Position numbers and translations under genes: made by a program. DNA of 64,000 nt, from assembly GCA_036303105.1 (NCBI GenBank), contig JAXJBF010000019.1, forward strand, positions 1-64,000. The letters run 5' to 3'. The stretch comes from UMGS1590 sp036303105 (GTDB lineage: Bacteria > Bacillota > Peptococcia > Peptococcales > Peptococcaceae). Under the pieces are notes generated by a model, which saw nothing but the letters and a program-made list of their open reading frames with translations, was not told the DNA's origin and searched no databases. This document shows positions 8,816 to 16,622 of this stretch, in pieces (position 1 is the stretch's first letter; each line of letters starts with the position of its first letter).

Positions 8816-8855
8816 AAAAGGCCATGCTCTGAAACAGAGCATGGCCTTTCTTTTA
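8814..8855. terminator. Bidirectional terminator between LysR and TauE/SafE genes
   Basis: An AAAGGCCATGCTCTG/CAGAGCATGGCCTTT stem with a three-base loop is flanked by A- and T-tracts, so it can end transcripts from both the LysR gene (+) and the permease gene (-). Confidence 0.85.
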
Positions 8856-8860
8856 CCAGC

Positions 8861-9595
8861 TTATAAGTTATGAAAAAGCATAAATACACCATCAGCCATC
8901 ATCACCACACAGATGATCTTGCGCATTGTCAGCGCATCCATGCGTCTGACCAGCACTTTCGCAATATACAACCCTGCTGCCATTGATACCACGCCCAGCA
9001 ATGTATAGCCGATAAGATCAATCGTAAACATGCCGTTGAGCACGCGCAGCAAAAAATCGATGGCCAGCGTCAAACCGAGCACAAGCTGTGACGTTCCCAG
9101 ATAATAATCCTTACTCTCTGTTGCCTCCAAAAAGAATGCTGCCATCAGCGGACCGCCTACGCCAAATGCACCCATGATAAGGCCGCTTAAAAGGCTCAGC
9201 ACCACCATGCTGCCCAAGCCAGCCTGCACGTGAATGATTTTTTGTCCCCACAACAGGTACAACGCCATCAAAATAAAAATTGCGCCCATCAATGGATACC
9301 AGATGGGATGGTCACCCACCCGCTTCAATACCAGTACACCTAAGAGATCCGCCACAATATAAACTGCGAGCCATTTAGGAATCCAGGTCCAGTCGATCGT
9401 TTTGCGATAGAGAAAAGCGTTATAAAGCATGACCAATGTTGCCATCAGTGCCGCCAATACCAACGATTTCGTATAGCCGAACAGATAAGGAAACACCATC
9501 AGCACCACCATGCCAAAGGCAAAGCCGCTGATCCCCTGAACCAGCGATGCTGCCAAAACAATGCCGCAAAATGCAGCCAGCGCACCAATACTCAT
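8861..9595 (-). CDS. TauE/SafE family (TSUP) permease, copy 3 of a tandem triplet
   Basis: About 244 residues with eight or so hydrophobic segments and the two-repeat TauE/SafE (PF01925) pattern: QGISGFAFGMVVLMVFPYLF early and GAFGVGGPLMAAFF in the second half. Family members export sulfite, sulfoacetate or related small anions. A longer frame starts at 9652, but the ATG at 9595 has GGAGGGATC immediately upstream and aligns with the starts of its two paralogues. It is last in a three-gene run of homologues on the minus strand, 99 bases after copy 2. Confidence 0.9.
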   Translation of the reverse strand: MSIGALAAFCGIVLAASLVQGISGFAFGMVVLMVFPYLFGYTKSLVLAALMATLVMLYNAFLYRKTIDWTWIPKWLAVYIVADLLGVLVLKRVGDHPIWYPLMGAIFILMALYLLWGQKIIHVQAGLGSMVVLSLLSGLIMGAFGVGGPLMAAFFLEATESKDYYLGTSQLVLGLTLAIDFLLRVLNGMFTIDLIGYTLLGVVSMAAGLYIAKVLVRRMDALTMRKIICVVMMADGVFMLFHNL

Positions 9596-9694
9596 GATGA
9601 TCCCTCCTTCATTCTTTTCTAATAGCATTCCACTTTTTCCCGAAAAAATCAATGCCTACTAACTAATGCTCGATGCCCATCATTCAAGCAATCA

Positions 9695-10423
9695 TCAATG
9701 GAACAGCATCACCACGCCATCAACCAAAACCACCAGACAAATAAAGCGGCGCATTGTTAGTGCGTCCATATGGCGCACCAAGCGGCGTGCAATCAACAGA
9801 CCTGCCACCATGAACAACGCACCCAATAGTGTGTAGCCAACGAGATCTGCTGTAAACATGCCATTAAGTGCACGCAAGACAATATCCAGCGCCATTGTAA
9901 TGACACAAGTAATCTGTGTCGTTCCCAGATATTCATCCTTGTCCTTTGTCGCTTCCAAAAAGAACGCCGCCATCAGCGGGCCGCCAACACCAAATGCGCC
10001 CATGATGAGACCACTGCCGCCACCCAAAAGCAGGAGTGATTTTTTGTTTGCCGTCACGTGCAGCACTTTCTGTCCCCACAACAGATACAGCGCCATCAGA
10101 ATAAATATAATCCCCATCAACTTATACCAAATAGGATTATCACCCACCTGCTTCAAGACCAAAACACTCAACAAATCGGTCACCAAGAACACGCCAACCC
10201 ACCAAGGCACCCAATGCCAGTTGATGGACTTACGATACAGATAGGCGTTGTAGCACACCAGCACGGTAGCCATCAGCGATGCCAAAACCAACGATTTCGT
10301 ATACCCAAACAAATAAGGAAAGACCATCAACACCACCATGCCAAAAGCAAAGCCGCTGATGCCCTGAATAACCGAAGCCACAAACACAATCCCACAAAAA
10401 GCCAGCAAAGATAACACCGCCAT
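9695..10423 (-). CDS. TauE/SafE family (TSUP) permease, copy 2 of a tandem triplet
   Basis: About 242 residues, nearly colinear with copies 1 and 3 (QGISGFAFGMVVLMVFPYLF and GAFGVGGPLMAAFFLEAT present). The start at 10423 is chosen because AGGAGG lies seven bases upstream; the frame open to 10486 overlaps copy 1 and would add a charged leader foreign to the family. The gap to copy 1 is only 17 bases, so they are cotranscribed. The strong identity of the triplet suggests recent tandem duplication, perhaps forming heteromers or exporters with different substrates (inference). Confidence 0.9.
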   Translation of the reverse strand: MAVLSLLAFCGIVFVASVIQGISGFAFGMVVLMVFPYLFGYTKSLVLASLMATVLVCYNAYLYRKSINWHWVPWWVGVFLVTDLLSVLVLKQVGDNPIWYKLMGIIFILMALYLLWGQKVLHVTANKKSLLLLGGGSGLIMGAFGVGGPLMAAFFLEATKDKDEYLGTTQITCVITMALDIVLRALNGMFTADLVGYTLLGALFMVAGLLIARRLVRHMDALTMRRFICLVVLVDGVVMLFH

Positions 10424-10440
10424 CTTCACACCTCCTATTT

Positions 10441-11169
10441 TCAGCGTACCATCATCACAATACCATTCATCATCAACAATATACAAACGATTCGCCGCAG
10501 CATCAGTGCATCAATGCGTTGAACCAAGCGGCGAGCCACCAGCACACCCGCCACTAAAAACACAAGTGCCTGCAGTGTATCACCAACAAGCGCCCACGTC
10601 ACCATACCATTGGCAATGCGAAAAGCCATATCCAGTGACATACCGAACAACGACAACACTTGAATGGTTCCCAGATACTCTTCTTTACTCGGGCAGGCTT
10701 CCATAAAAAACACAGCCATGATGGGTCCGCCAACAGCAAACGCACCGATTAACAACCCCGTCACCCCAGAAAAAACAGCAAGCGTTACCTGATTCGCCCG
10801 AATGCGCAGTTTATTTTGTCCCCATACCATATAAACAGCCATCAAAATAAACATCACACCCAACAGCGTATACCAAATCGGACTGTCACCCACGCGTTTC
10901 AGCACCAACACACCAATGAGATCGGTTACGGCAAACACGCTCACCCCGACCGGCAACCATTTCCAGGCACAGTAATGACGGTAAAGGTAAGCATTATATA
11001 ACAAAAGCACCAGCGTCATCAAATTTGCCAGAACCAATGCATCTGAATAGCCAAAAAGATAAGGGAATACCATCAGCACAATCAACCCAAAAGCAAAGCC
11101 ACTGATTCCTTGCACCACTGATGCAAAAAATACAATGCCTGCGTATAACACAAATGCACCACTGCTCAC
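10441..11169 (-). CDS. TauE/SafE family (TSUP) permease, copy 1 of a tandem triplet
   Basis: 242 residues, same fold and motifs as the two following genes, somewhat more diverged (AVGGPIMAVFFMEA in place of GVGGPLMAAFFLEA). Translation starts at a GTG (11169) preceded by GGGGGCG. A TATACT box (11222-11227 region, minus strand) lies about 55 bases upstream, so this is probably the promoter-proximal gene of the triplet. The adjacent upstream LysR gene on the same strand may regulate it. Possible role: sulfite or sulfonate export. Confidence 0.9.
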   Translation of the reverse strand: MSSGAFVLYAGIVFFASVVQGISGFAFGLIVLMVFPYLFGYSDALVLANLMTLVLLLYNAYLYRHYCAWKWLPVGVSVFAVTDLIGVLVLKRVGDSPIWYTLLGVMFILMAVYMVWGQNKLRIRANQVTLAVFSGVTGLLIGAFAVGGPIMAVFFMEACPSKEEYLGTIQVLSLFGMSLDMAFRIANGMVTWALVGDTLQALVFLVAGVLVARRLVQRIDALMLRRIVCILLMMNGIVMMVR

Positions 11170-11264
11170 AGGAAACGCCCCCCTTTATCATCTTGTTTGC
11201 CGAACATGTTTCACTTGCTTTCAGTATAGCACAAATACATTGTGAGCACTGTTCTCAAAGCAAA

Positions 11265-11310
11265 CATCCCCTATAAACAAAAAAACAGACCCCTCGTGGA
11301 GTCTGTTTAA
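11265..11310. repeat. Direct repeat copy A (46 bp) carrying a terminator
   Basis: This 46-bp segment recurs at 12663-12707 with a single-base deletion. It begins CATCCCCTATAAAC and contains the AAACAGAC/GTCTGTTT hairpin. Confidence 0.9.
11276..11308 (-). terminator. Terminator of the LysR gene
   Basis: The AAACAGAC/GTCTGTTT stem (11283-11290 with 11301-11308) is followed by a T-tract on the minus strand. It lies directly after the LysR stop at 11313. Confidence 0.8.
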
Positions 11311-11312
11311 AC

Positions 11313-12209
11313 TTATAGTTTTGTCACACATTCTTCCAATAATTTCGTGAAGGCTTTTTCTCTTCCAGACAATTTATACTGTTTACTTAAAAGGCATCCA
11401 AACTTTACAGGCAACGGAAAATCTGACAAGGGCATGGCTTTCAACAGTCCCTGGTTGATATACACATCATATTTCGTGCTAAATTTTGGAAAAAATGCAA
11501 CATAATTATCATGCAAAATAATATTGCGAATAGAATTTGTATTGTTGCTTCGTAAAGAGGCTATATGATTTCCATTTTCAAATAAAGTTTTTGACCAGTT
11601 GGCGCGTGAATCTAAAAATTCATCACCAAAAGCAATATATGGTTGCTGCATAAACTCCTCTCTTGTTACACTTTCTTTTTCCCATAGTGGCGACTTTGGA
11701 CCAACATATAACAAATACTCATCATTAAATAAATGTTTAAATTGTAAGGTGCTATTCATTAAGCGCTCATCGTAACCGACCACACCCAAATGTGCCATCC
11801 CTGTTGATACTTGTTGATAGACAACATGATTTTCTACAGCAAATAATGATAATTCATAAGGCAATTTTTGTGCATGGATTTCACTTAAAAGAGCTGGGCT
11901 AAATGCATCACATATGGAAGGCATAGCAGCCAAAATAATAGGCACATTGGCCTTTGAATGGCTGGCAATATCTTCAATTTCCTGTAAGCTGCTAAAAATA
12001 TCATTCACTTTTTCTAAAATTAAGATGCCTTCTTTTGTAGGTGCTACACCACGTCGATTTCTATGCAGTAAAGTGACATTTAGTTCTTTTTCCAATTTAG
12101 AAATGGCTGAACTAAGTGCTGGTTGAGAAATAAAATTCTTCTCCGCAGCGACTGATAAAGATTTCCATTTTACAGCCTCACGAAAATAATATAGGTGCTC
12201 TATTTTCAA
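11313..12209 (-). CDS. LysR family transcriptional regulator
   Basis: A 298-residue LysR protein with an N-terminal winged helix (SVAAEKNFISQPALSSAISKL) and an effector-binding domain. It is the closest relative in this window of the LysR at 7895. It starts at TTG (12209) with GAGGG eight bases upstream. The gene is AT-rich compared with its neighbours, hinting at a different origin. It lies just upstream of the TauE/SafE triplet on the same strand but ends in its own terminator, so it may regulate the triplet in trans. Effector unknown. Confidence 0.9.
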   Translation of the reverse strand: MKIEHLYYFREAVKWKSLSVAAEKNFISQPALSSAISKLEKELNVTLLHRNRRGVAPTKEGILILEKVNDIFSSLQEIEDIASHSKANVPIILAAMPSICDAFSPALLSEIHAQKLPYELSLFAVENHVVYQQVSTGMAHLGVVGYDERLMNSTLQFKHLFNDEYLLYVGPKSPLWEKESVTREEFMQQPYIAFGDEFLDSRANWSKTLFENGNHIASLRSNNTNSIRNIILHDNYVAFFPKFSTKYDVYINQGLLKAMPLSDFPLPVKFGCLLSKQYKLSGREKAFTKLLEECVTKL

Positions 12210-12662
12210 AAACCATCCCTCATTCCGAAAAAACGCAGATTCGTCATGGTCTATTTCAAAAGTAAATGACTCGCAATCTCTTGATCTTGATGCGATAGAA
12301 CTTTTTTCAAATAAACGCTAAATCCCGCTGTCTCTCTCCATATTTACCCAAAGCTTAAAACATCATGAAGCCTGTAAAAACTCTCCTGAGCGTCTATTTT
12401 CCCCATAAAGTCATCATTTAACACGCCAATTCTATGAATTCATTTTGAAACCTCATTAAAAAATATATAATCATAAAATACAGCTTTTGTATATGTCCAA
12501 ACTTTACGAATCATCATCAAATATTTTTATTTAAATCACATCTTCCTGTCATCTTAATGATCTCCTGCTCATTCTAACGTTTACATTTTTCCATCAAATG
12601 TCGCTGATGATCCGTCGTTCAATCTTGGTCCCCTTGCACCAAACGCTTGGGCACAAAAGACC
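12210..12662. other. AT-rich intergenic stretch, no gene recognised
   Basis: About 450 bases between the LysR start and the small-RNA unit. I see no open frame with a ribosome site and no clear structured element. It should contain the LysR promoter. Confidence 0.6.
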
Positions 12663-12707
12663 CATCCCCTATAAACAAAAAAACAGACCCTCGTGGAGTC
12701 TGTTTAA
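12663..12707. repeat. Direct repeat copy B (45 bp) carrying a terminator
   Basis: A near-identical copy of 11265-11310, one C shorter. Here the hairpin ends the predicted small RNA instead of a protein gene. Confidence 0.9.
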
Positions 12708-12964
12708 CGGACCTGCTCGTGCCCCTGCTTGGATGGCATGGAGCCGTCAGGATTATCTCGCGGCCTGCTTTTCCGGCAGCAAAATTGAAAAGCTGGCATC
12801 GATTCAATAGGATACGGCTAGCGACTGCTGAGCGAGCCGTATGTAATGGATGGCGGAAACGGCTGACAGGAGGCCGTCAGTGAGGCATTGTCCATGGTTA
12901 CATGGTCATGACCAGCTGCAGGAACAACTGGTGTTGTGCCTTGAAAGGTGTCCGCTTGATTACG
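12677..12964 (-). ncRNA. Predicted small non-coding RNA (about 290 nt)
   Basis: A complete non-coding transcription unit: consensus promoter at 12971-12999, about 290 bases without a credible reading frame, and a rho-independent terminator at 12677-12705. The body is rich in hairpins on the transcribed strand: an eight-pair ATACGGCT/AGCCGTAT stem, CTGAC/GTCAG, ACCAG/CTGGT and GCTTTTC/GAAAAGC. It does not show the hallmarks of tmRNA, RNase P RNA, SRP RNA or T-box leaders. Short motifs recur in the same order in the structured region at 48.6-48.9 kb. Function unknown; the promoter and terminator evidence is stronger than any structural assignment. Confidence 0.65.
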
Positions 12965-12970
12965 TTATTC

Positions 12971-12999
12971 AGTATAGCGCAAAATTCAAGTTCTGTCAA
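12971..12999 (-). promoter_or_regulatory. Consensus promoter of the predicted small RNA
   Basis: Minus-strand TTGACA (12994-12999), 17-base spacer, TATACT (12971-12976). This is a near-perfect housekeeping promoter facing away from any nearby protein gene. Confidence 0.8.
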
Positions 13000-13045
13000 A
13001 GTTTTCAGAAAACACGAAATTTATCCAAAAACCTTATTGTAGAGC

Positions 13046-13077
13046 GAAAAACGGCCATCTGCATGCAGATGACCGTT
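13046..13077 (-). terminator. Terminator of the nitroreductase/ferredoxin operon
   Basis: An AACGG.CATCTGC/GCAGATG.CCGTT hairpin followed by TTTTTC on the minus strand, 30 bases after the stop codon at 13108. Confidence 0.75.
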
Positions 13078-13107
13078 ATATTGGATTCTTTTATCTGTTC
13101 CATGGAA

Positions 13108-13869
13108 TCAACGATAGAGTACAGGTTCTTTACGCACGCTGCACACGTCTCGCAAATGTTCTGTGAGGCCAGCCAATTTTTCAGCGTCGATGCTGCGCGC
13201 CTGATTTGGACAAACAGCAATGCAGCGCATGCAGGAAATGCAGCGCGCTGGATCAGCTGTTTCCATGTTTTCTGGATCAATGGCACCAGTTGGACAGGTT
13301 TCCACACATGCACCACAGTGCACACATTTTTCATCAGCTTGTGGCACCATGCCGCCACAAGGGCCTTCTTTGTAAGGACGATTACCTGGCACCTGGGGCT
13401 GGCTGTCGTCGTTTCGGGCAAGTTTATCGGCAATGTCTTTGGCGAAGCCGCGCAGTGCAGCAGCATCGTCGACATCCGGACGACCAGCCGCATAGGCACG
13501 CACAATGGAATGTTCTGCAACCGCTTCAACAGCGGCAATCACGCGAAAGCCTGCAGCCTGCGCCAAATCCAGCATCTCCACCAACTGGTCGTCGTAGGCA
13601 CGGTTACCATACACAGCCACGATCACTGCACGTGCACCGTTGCCATTGATGTGACGAAAACGTTCCGCCGCAAGCACTGGCACGCGCCCACAATAGCACG
13701 GCATGGCAATGATGGCAAGATCCTCGTTCGATAGCATCACCTGTTCGTAATCGGCAAAACGCGCAGTGAGATCCATGACAAACGGCTCTGCGCCAAGATC
13801 CCGCGCCAAAATATCTGCGACGGCTTTGGTGCCGCCAGTGGGACTGAATACGATTTCTTTAATGGTCAT
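13108..13869 (-). CDS. Flavodoxin-like/ferredoxin fusion protein (EFR1 family)
   Basis: A 253-residue electron carrier with an N-terminal flavodoxin-like domain (FSPTGGTKAVAD phosphate loop near residue 8; MPCYCGRVP near 57) and two C-terminal 4Fe-4S motifs (CVHCGACVETCPTGAI near 180 and CISCMRCIAVCPNQA near 210). EFR1-type proteins shuttle low-potential electrons in anaerobes. It is cotranscribed with, and lies 14 bases after, a nitroreductase-family gene, so it may feed electrons to or from that flavoprotein. The ATG has an AGAGGAG site. It is soluble and cytoplasmic. Confidence 0.88.
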   Translation of the reverse strand: MTIKEIVFSPTGGTKAVADILARDLGAEPFVMDLTARFADYEQVMLSNEDLAIIAMPCYCGRVPVLAAERFRHINGNGARAVIVAVYGNRAYDDQLVEMLDLAQAAGFRVIAAVEAVAEHSIVRAYAAGRPDVDDAAALRGFAKDIADKLARNDDSQPQVPGNRPYKEGPCGGMVPQADEKCVHCGACVETCPTGAIDPENMETADPARCISCMRCIAVCPNQARSIDAEKLAGLTEHLRDVCSVRKEPVLYR

Positions 13870-13883
13870 TGATGTTCTCCTCT

Positions 13884-14711
13884 CTACTCTGCCAACCAGG
13901 AAATGTGATAAAAGGTGTCTTCCGGTATGCGCACGCCTTCCAGCGGTGCCTGCACAAAATGCCCCTGCAACCCCAACGCACGTGCTGTCAAATGAAAATG
14001 AGCGATGCCTATGCCTAAATCAATGTGGCGCAAGCGCACCTGTTCCTGACCCAGGCTTGGCTTGTGGGTCTCATAAAAATGAAAAAGATTGCCGCATTTG
14101 ACAACGCGCCATGGCTGCCCATTGGCAGCAGACGGCGCCAGCCGCAGCATTTCAAGCGGCACGGCGTAGCTTTCAGCGGCTTCTTCTGAAAGCTGCACCT
14201 GGAACCCATCCTGAGTGAACAAATCGCGCCACATCTCTCGCTCGTCGGCCTTGGTCACATGCCGCAAGGCACGCTCAGCCGTGGAACGGCGGCGCGCCGC
14301 ATAGCCAATCGGAATGACCACTGGAAACCAGCTGTCTTCTGCCACGCCCATCGCCTTCGCAAAGGCAGCGCGCTTAAAAGTGCCACCCAGCCAAACACTG
14401 CCCAGTCCGCATGCCGTTGCACCGAGCACAAAGCTCTCCAGTTGATAGCCCAGTGCCAAAGGCGCCAAAGGCTGCCAAACAGTCTCAGCACCTATGTACG
14501 CGCCGGCATCGCGAACAACGCCATAGGTGCTAAGTTTTTCGCCGCCACCTGCCTCAAGCAAATGCAGGCGCACATCAACGCCAAAAGGATTGTCTACCGC
14601 CGCCATCAGCGCCTGCACCGTGGCACGGTCATCGTTGGTCAGCGGCCGCTTTTCAAAGGTGCGCACACTTTTGCGCTGACGGATGGTCGCTATGATGTCC
14701 TCATTCGCCAT
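13884..14711 (-). CDS. Nitroreductase family FMN protein
   Basis: About 275 residues matching the nitroreductase fold: IRQRKSVRTFEKRPL at the N-terminus (FMN phosphate contact), SFVLGATACGLGSVWLGG in the centre and LRLAPSAANGQPWR further on. The second half resembles the TM1586/NAD(P)H-dependent nitroreductase subgroup in which the order of conserved blocks is permuted. It would catalyse FMN-dependent two-electron reductions. ATG 14711 has GGAGAGGTGAC upstream; an in-frame extension to 14753 is possible but lacks a site. First gene of an operon with the flavodoxin/ferredoxin protein. Confidence 0.85.
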   Translation of the reverse strand: MANEDIIATIRQRKSVRTFEKRPLTNDDRATVQALMAAVDNPFGVDVRLHLLEAGGGEKLSTYGVVRDAGAYIGAETVWQPLAPLALGYQLESFVLGATACGLGSVWLGGTFKRAAFAKAMGVAEDSWFPVVIPIGYAARRRSTAERALRHVTKADEREMWRDLFTQDGFQVQLSEEAAESYAVPLEMLRLAPSAANGQPWRVVKCGNLFHFYETHKPSLGQEQVRLRHIDLGIGIAHFHLTARALGLQGHFVQAPLEGVRIPEDTFYHISWLAE

Positions 14712-14857
14712 GAATGTCACCTCTCCTCGTGTTCTTTCTAAAAAGAGTACCATCTCCAGCCAGTTACGTCAATTCAACACCAGCATGAACTTCTTCGTTT
14801 ACATCTTTAGCGCAACACGTTACAATAAAAGCAAAACTGCAAGCAAAGGAGTCCATC

Positions 14858-15241
14858 ATGAAACACATTCTCATTGCCTGTCTGATTCTGCTGCTTATTC
14901 CTGCACTTTGCGCCTGTGGCAGCAGCTCAGAAGAAGCCAGCGAACCATCGTACACCATCTCCGAGCCCGGCACCTGGACCGATGGCACCTACACCGCACA
15001 AGCCGAAGGCTATGGCGGCAGTTTCATCGTCACCGTCACCATTGCCGATGGACGCATGGCAAACATCGAAGCCGGTGACAACGACGAAACACCAGAGTAC
15101 GGCGGCGAAGCACTCAAATCGATGATTCCCGACATGATTGACAACCAAACCTATGACGTCGACAGTGTTTCAGGCGCCACGCACACATCCAGCGGCTTAC
15201 GCGCAGCCGTCGCACAATGCCTGGAAGAAGCGTCAAAATAA
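14858..15241 (+). CDS. FMN-binding domain lipoprotein
   Basis: A 127-residue lipoprotein: signal peptide with lipobox LCAC (Cys about residue 20), a Ser/Glu-rich linker, then an FMN-binding domain (PF04205-like) with a SGATHTS segment. In related domains a Ser or Thr in the (S/T)GA(S/T) motif receives covalent FMN from an ApbE flavin transferase. It probably carries electrons outside the cytoplasmic membrane. No ApbE, Rnf or Nqr partner gene is nearby, so its redox partner is unknown. AAAGGAG lies nine bases before the ATG. A strong bidirectional terminator follows. Confidence 0.87.
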   Translation: MKHILIACLILLLIPALCACGSSSEEASEPSYTISEPGTWTDGTYTAQAEGYGGSFIVTVTIADGRMANIEAGDNDETPEYGGEALKSMIPDMIDNQTYDVDSVSGATHTSSGLRAAVAQCLEEASK

Positions 15242-15249
15242 CGCCAACA

Positions 15250-15289
15250 AAAAAGACAGTTTCCGTTTTCTCGGAAACTGTCTTTTTCT
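15250..15289. terminator. Bidirectional terminator
   Basis: A GACAGTTTCCG/CGGAAACTGTC stem with flanking A and T tracts lies between the convergent lipoprotein and zinc-ribbon genes. Confidence 0.85.
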
Positions 15290-15302
15290 ATTGTGATGAC
15301 AC

Positions 15303-15653
15303 TTACATCATCAGCGTCATGAAGAGCCCAACAGGAACGATGGTCACACCAATGGCACGGCAAATCTCATGGGATGGAATATAGCCGACGGCGTCGACCG
15401 TTTCCGGTGTTGCCATTGGCCACTTGGCAATAAAAAATCCCAAGATTGCCACGCCGATCCCCACCATCGGCTGATTGCCAGTCACTGGGCCAAAGAGAAT
15501 AATCAACAAACTCACCGCAAACCCAATGAGCAGCCGTTTGACATCTGTCAGCGTTGTTCCTTTCGCAGCCTGATACTGTTCTTCACAGTCGGCACTGCAA
15601 AAATCTCTGCCGTCGATGGTCTCTCTGCCACAATATTGACAGCGTGCATGCAT
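15303..15653 (-). CDS. Zinc-ribbon membrane protein, paralogue A
   Basis: About 116 residues: an N-terminal Cys motif (CQYCG...FCSADCEEQY) likely to bind zinc, then two or three hydrophobic helices (about 40-115). It is paralogous to the gene at 16652-17011 (same CQYCG start, FCSxxC and a WPxxTPETV segment). GGAGGG lies upstream of ATG 15653. Function unknown; the Cys cluster is like those of DUF2116-type proteins. It stands between convergent terminators as a single gene. Confidence 0.8.
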   Translation of the reverse strand: MHARCQYCGRETIDGRDFCSADCEEQYQAAKGTTLTDVKRLLIGFAVSLLIILFGPVTGNQPMVGIGVAILGFFIAKWPMATPETVDAVGYIPSHEICRAIGVTIVPVGLFMTLMM

Positions 15654-15744
15654 CACGAGCCCTCCTTTCTCAAAGCGGCGCTTGCCGCTGTCTTACACAT
15701 GATTGTCTCTTCATTATAACAAATACGTTACCGATTGTGAACCA

Positions 15745-15774
15745 AAAAAACCGGCAGAAAGATGCCGGTTTGTG
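15745..15774 (-). terminator. Terminator of the XRE regulator gene
   Basis: An AACCGGCA/TGCCGGTT hairpin followed by a seven-base T-tract on the minus strand, just after the stop at 15777. Confidence 0.8.
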
Positions 15775-15776
15775 TC

Positions 15777-16232
15777 CTATTGCAAGGAATCTGTACCCCA
15801 AAGGCTGCCAAGAATGTCTTTGAGAACCAGAAAACAATCTTCTTCGCTATAGCCCTGCTCTCGCTGCAGCTGTGCCAGCAGCGCACGCAATGCCTCGGCG
15901 TAAGGCGCCGTGTCCATTTCCTGCGGATAGCGTGCAAGAATCGGATATTTCTGCGCCCATACGGCGGTCCAGTCGACTTTCTCAACAACCTCATCACTGA
16001 CACGATCGATCATCTCTGTCAATTCCTGCACCTCGAGGTCAAACGTTACCAGCTCATCGAGCGTCACCTGATAAAGGTCCGCCAGCTTTTTGGACTGACG
16101 AATATCCGGCAAAGTCTCATCGGTTTCCCATTTGCTGATGGTCTGTCGGCTTACACCGAGCTTTTCTGCCACGGCTTCCTGGGTGAGGCCGGCTTTTTTG
16201 CGCGCCTGCGCAAGACTTTCTCCCAATCGCAT
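15777..16232 (-). CDS. XRE family helix-turn-helix regulator
   Basis: About 151 residues with an N-terminal Cro/CI helix-turn-helix (ARKKAGLTQEAVAEKLGVSRQTISKWE, about 9-35) and a C-terminal region of unknown fold rich in acidic and aromatic residues. ATG 16232 has GGGAGGTG upstream; the frame extends to 16259 without support. The gene stands alone, next to the type I toxin-antitoxin locus and between the two zinc-ribbon membrane proteins. Target genes are unknown. Proteins of this shape regulate stress or transporter genes in Bacillota. Confidence 0.88.
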   Translation of the reverse strand: MRLGESLAQARKKAGLTQEAVAEKLGVSRQTISKWETDETLPDIRQSKKLADLYQVTLDELVTFDLEVQELTEMIDRVSDEVVEKVDWTAVWAQKYPILARYPQEMDTAPYAEALRALLAQLQREQGYSEEDCFLVLKDILGSLWGTDSLQ

Positions 16233-16335
16233 GTTACGCACCTCCCTGTGTTCATGCACCTATGATACACGCTGCGCCAGCGATAATCCAGCGCTGTCAG
16301 CAGGCAATTCTGCCCGCTTCACGGGCGGACAAAGA

Positions 16336-16364
16336 TTGACGAAAAATAATTGTAATGGTAAAAT
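16336..16364 (+). promoter_or_regulatory. Promoter of the antisense RNA
   Basis: TTGACG (16336-16341), 17-base spacer and TAAAAT (16359-16364) on the plus strand, driving a short RNA that ends at 16453. Confidence 0.7.
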
Positions 16365-16370
16365 ACATGT

Positions 16371-16453
16371 ATAAAGAGGTATCGTTGAAAAACGGATCAC
16401 CTTTGTTTAGCGAAATAACCGCCATGGTTGAGGATCCCGGCGGTTATTTTTTT
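16371..16453 (+). ncRNA. Predicted antisense RNA antitoxin of type I toxin-antitoxin locus
   Basis: A roughly 83-nt transcript from the promoter at 16336-16364 to the terminator hairpin AATAACCGCC/GGCGGTTATT (16414-16423 with 16439-16448) with a T-tract. It runs convergently into, and overlaps, the 3' end of the toxin mRNA, as in TxpA/RatA-type loci. Its 5' part (16380-16402) is an inverted near-copy of the toxin mRNA leader (16574-16594). Confidence 0.65.
16414..16453. terminator. Shared bidirectional terminator of toxin and antitoxin RNAs
   Basis: A 10-bp stem whose right arm contains the toxin stop codon; it ends the plus-strand RNA with TTTTTTT and can act on the minus-strand toxin mRNA. 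Confidence 0.75.
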
Positions 16454-16527
16454 CGTTCAATGGAAAGACCAAGCCCAATGGCTTGGATAATCAACGCTAA
16501 TAAAGCAATGATTTCAATTGTTTCCAT
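16444..16527 (-). CDS. Small hydrophobic toxin, Hol-Tox-like type I toxin
   Basis: A 27-residue peptide: acidic N-terminus (METIE), one membrane-spanning stretch (IIALLALIIQAIGLGL) and a basic tail ending ERKK. This is the pattern of putative holin-like toxins (TxpA/BsrG-type) that insert in the membrane when unrepressed. A strong AAAGGGGG site precedes ATG 16527. A minus-strand promoter (TTGCCG-17-TACAAT, about 16608-16636) fits the mRNA start. An oppositely oriented short RNA with its own promoter overlaps the 3' end, so this looks like a complete type I toxin-antitoxin pair. Confidence 0.72.
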   Translation of the reverse strand: METIEIIALLALIIQAIGLGLSIERKK

Positions 16528-16622
16528 GGCATCACCCCCTTTGACCCTTATCAATTTTAATAAAGGACAGAGCGGTGACCCGTTTTTACGATACTTCATC
16601 TTTATTGTATAATAATCGTACT

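Noticed and set aside
12677..12964. tmRNA, RNase P RNA, SRP RNA or 6S RNA
   Set aside because: The conserved blocks of these RNAs that I can recall are absent; identity left open.
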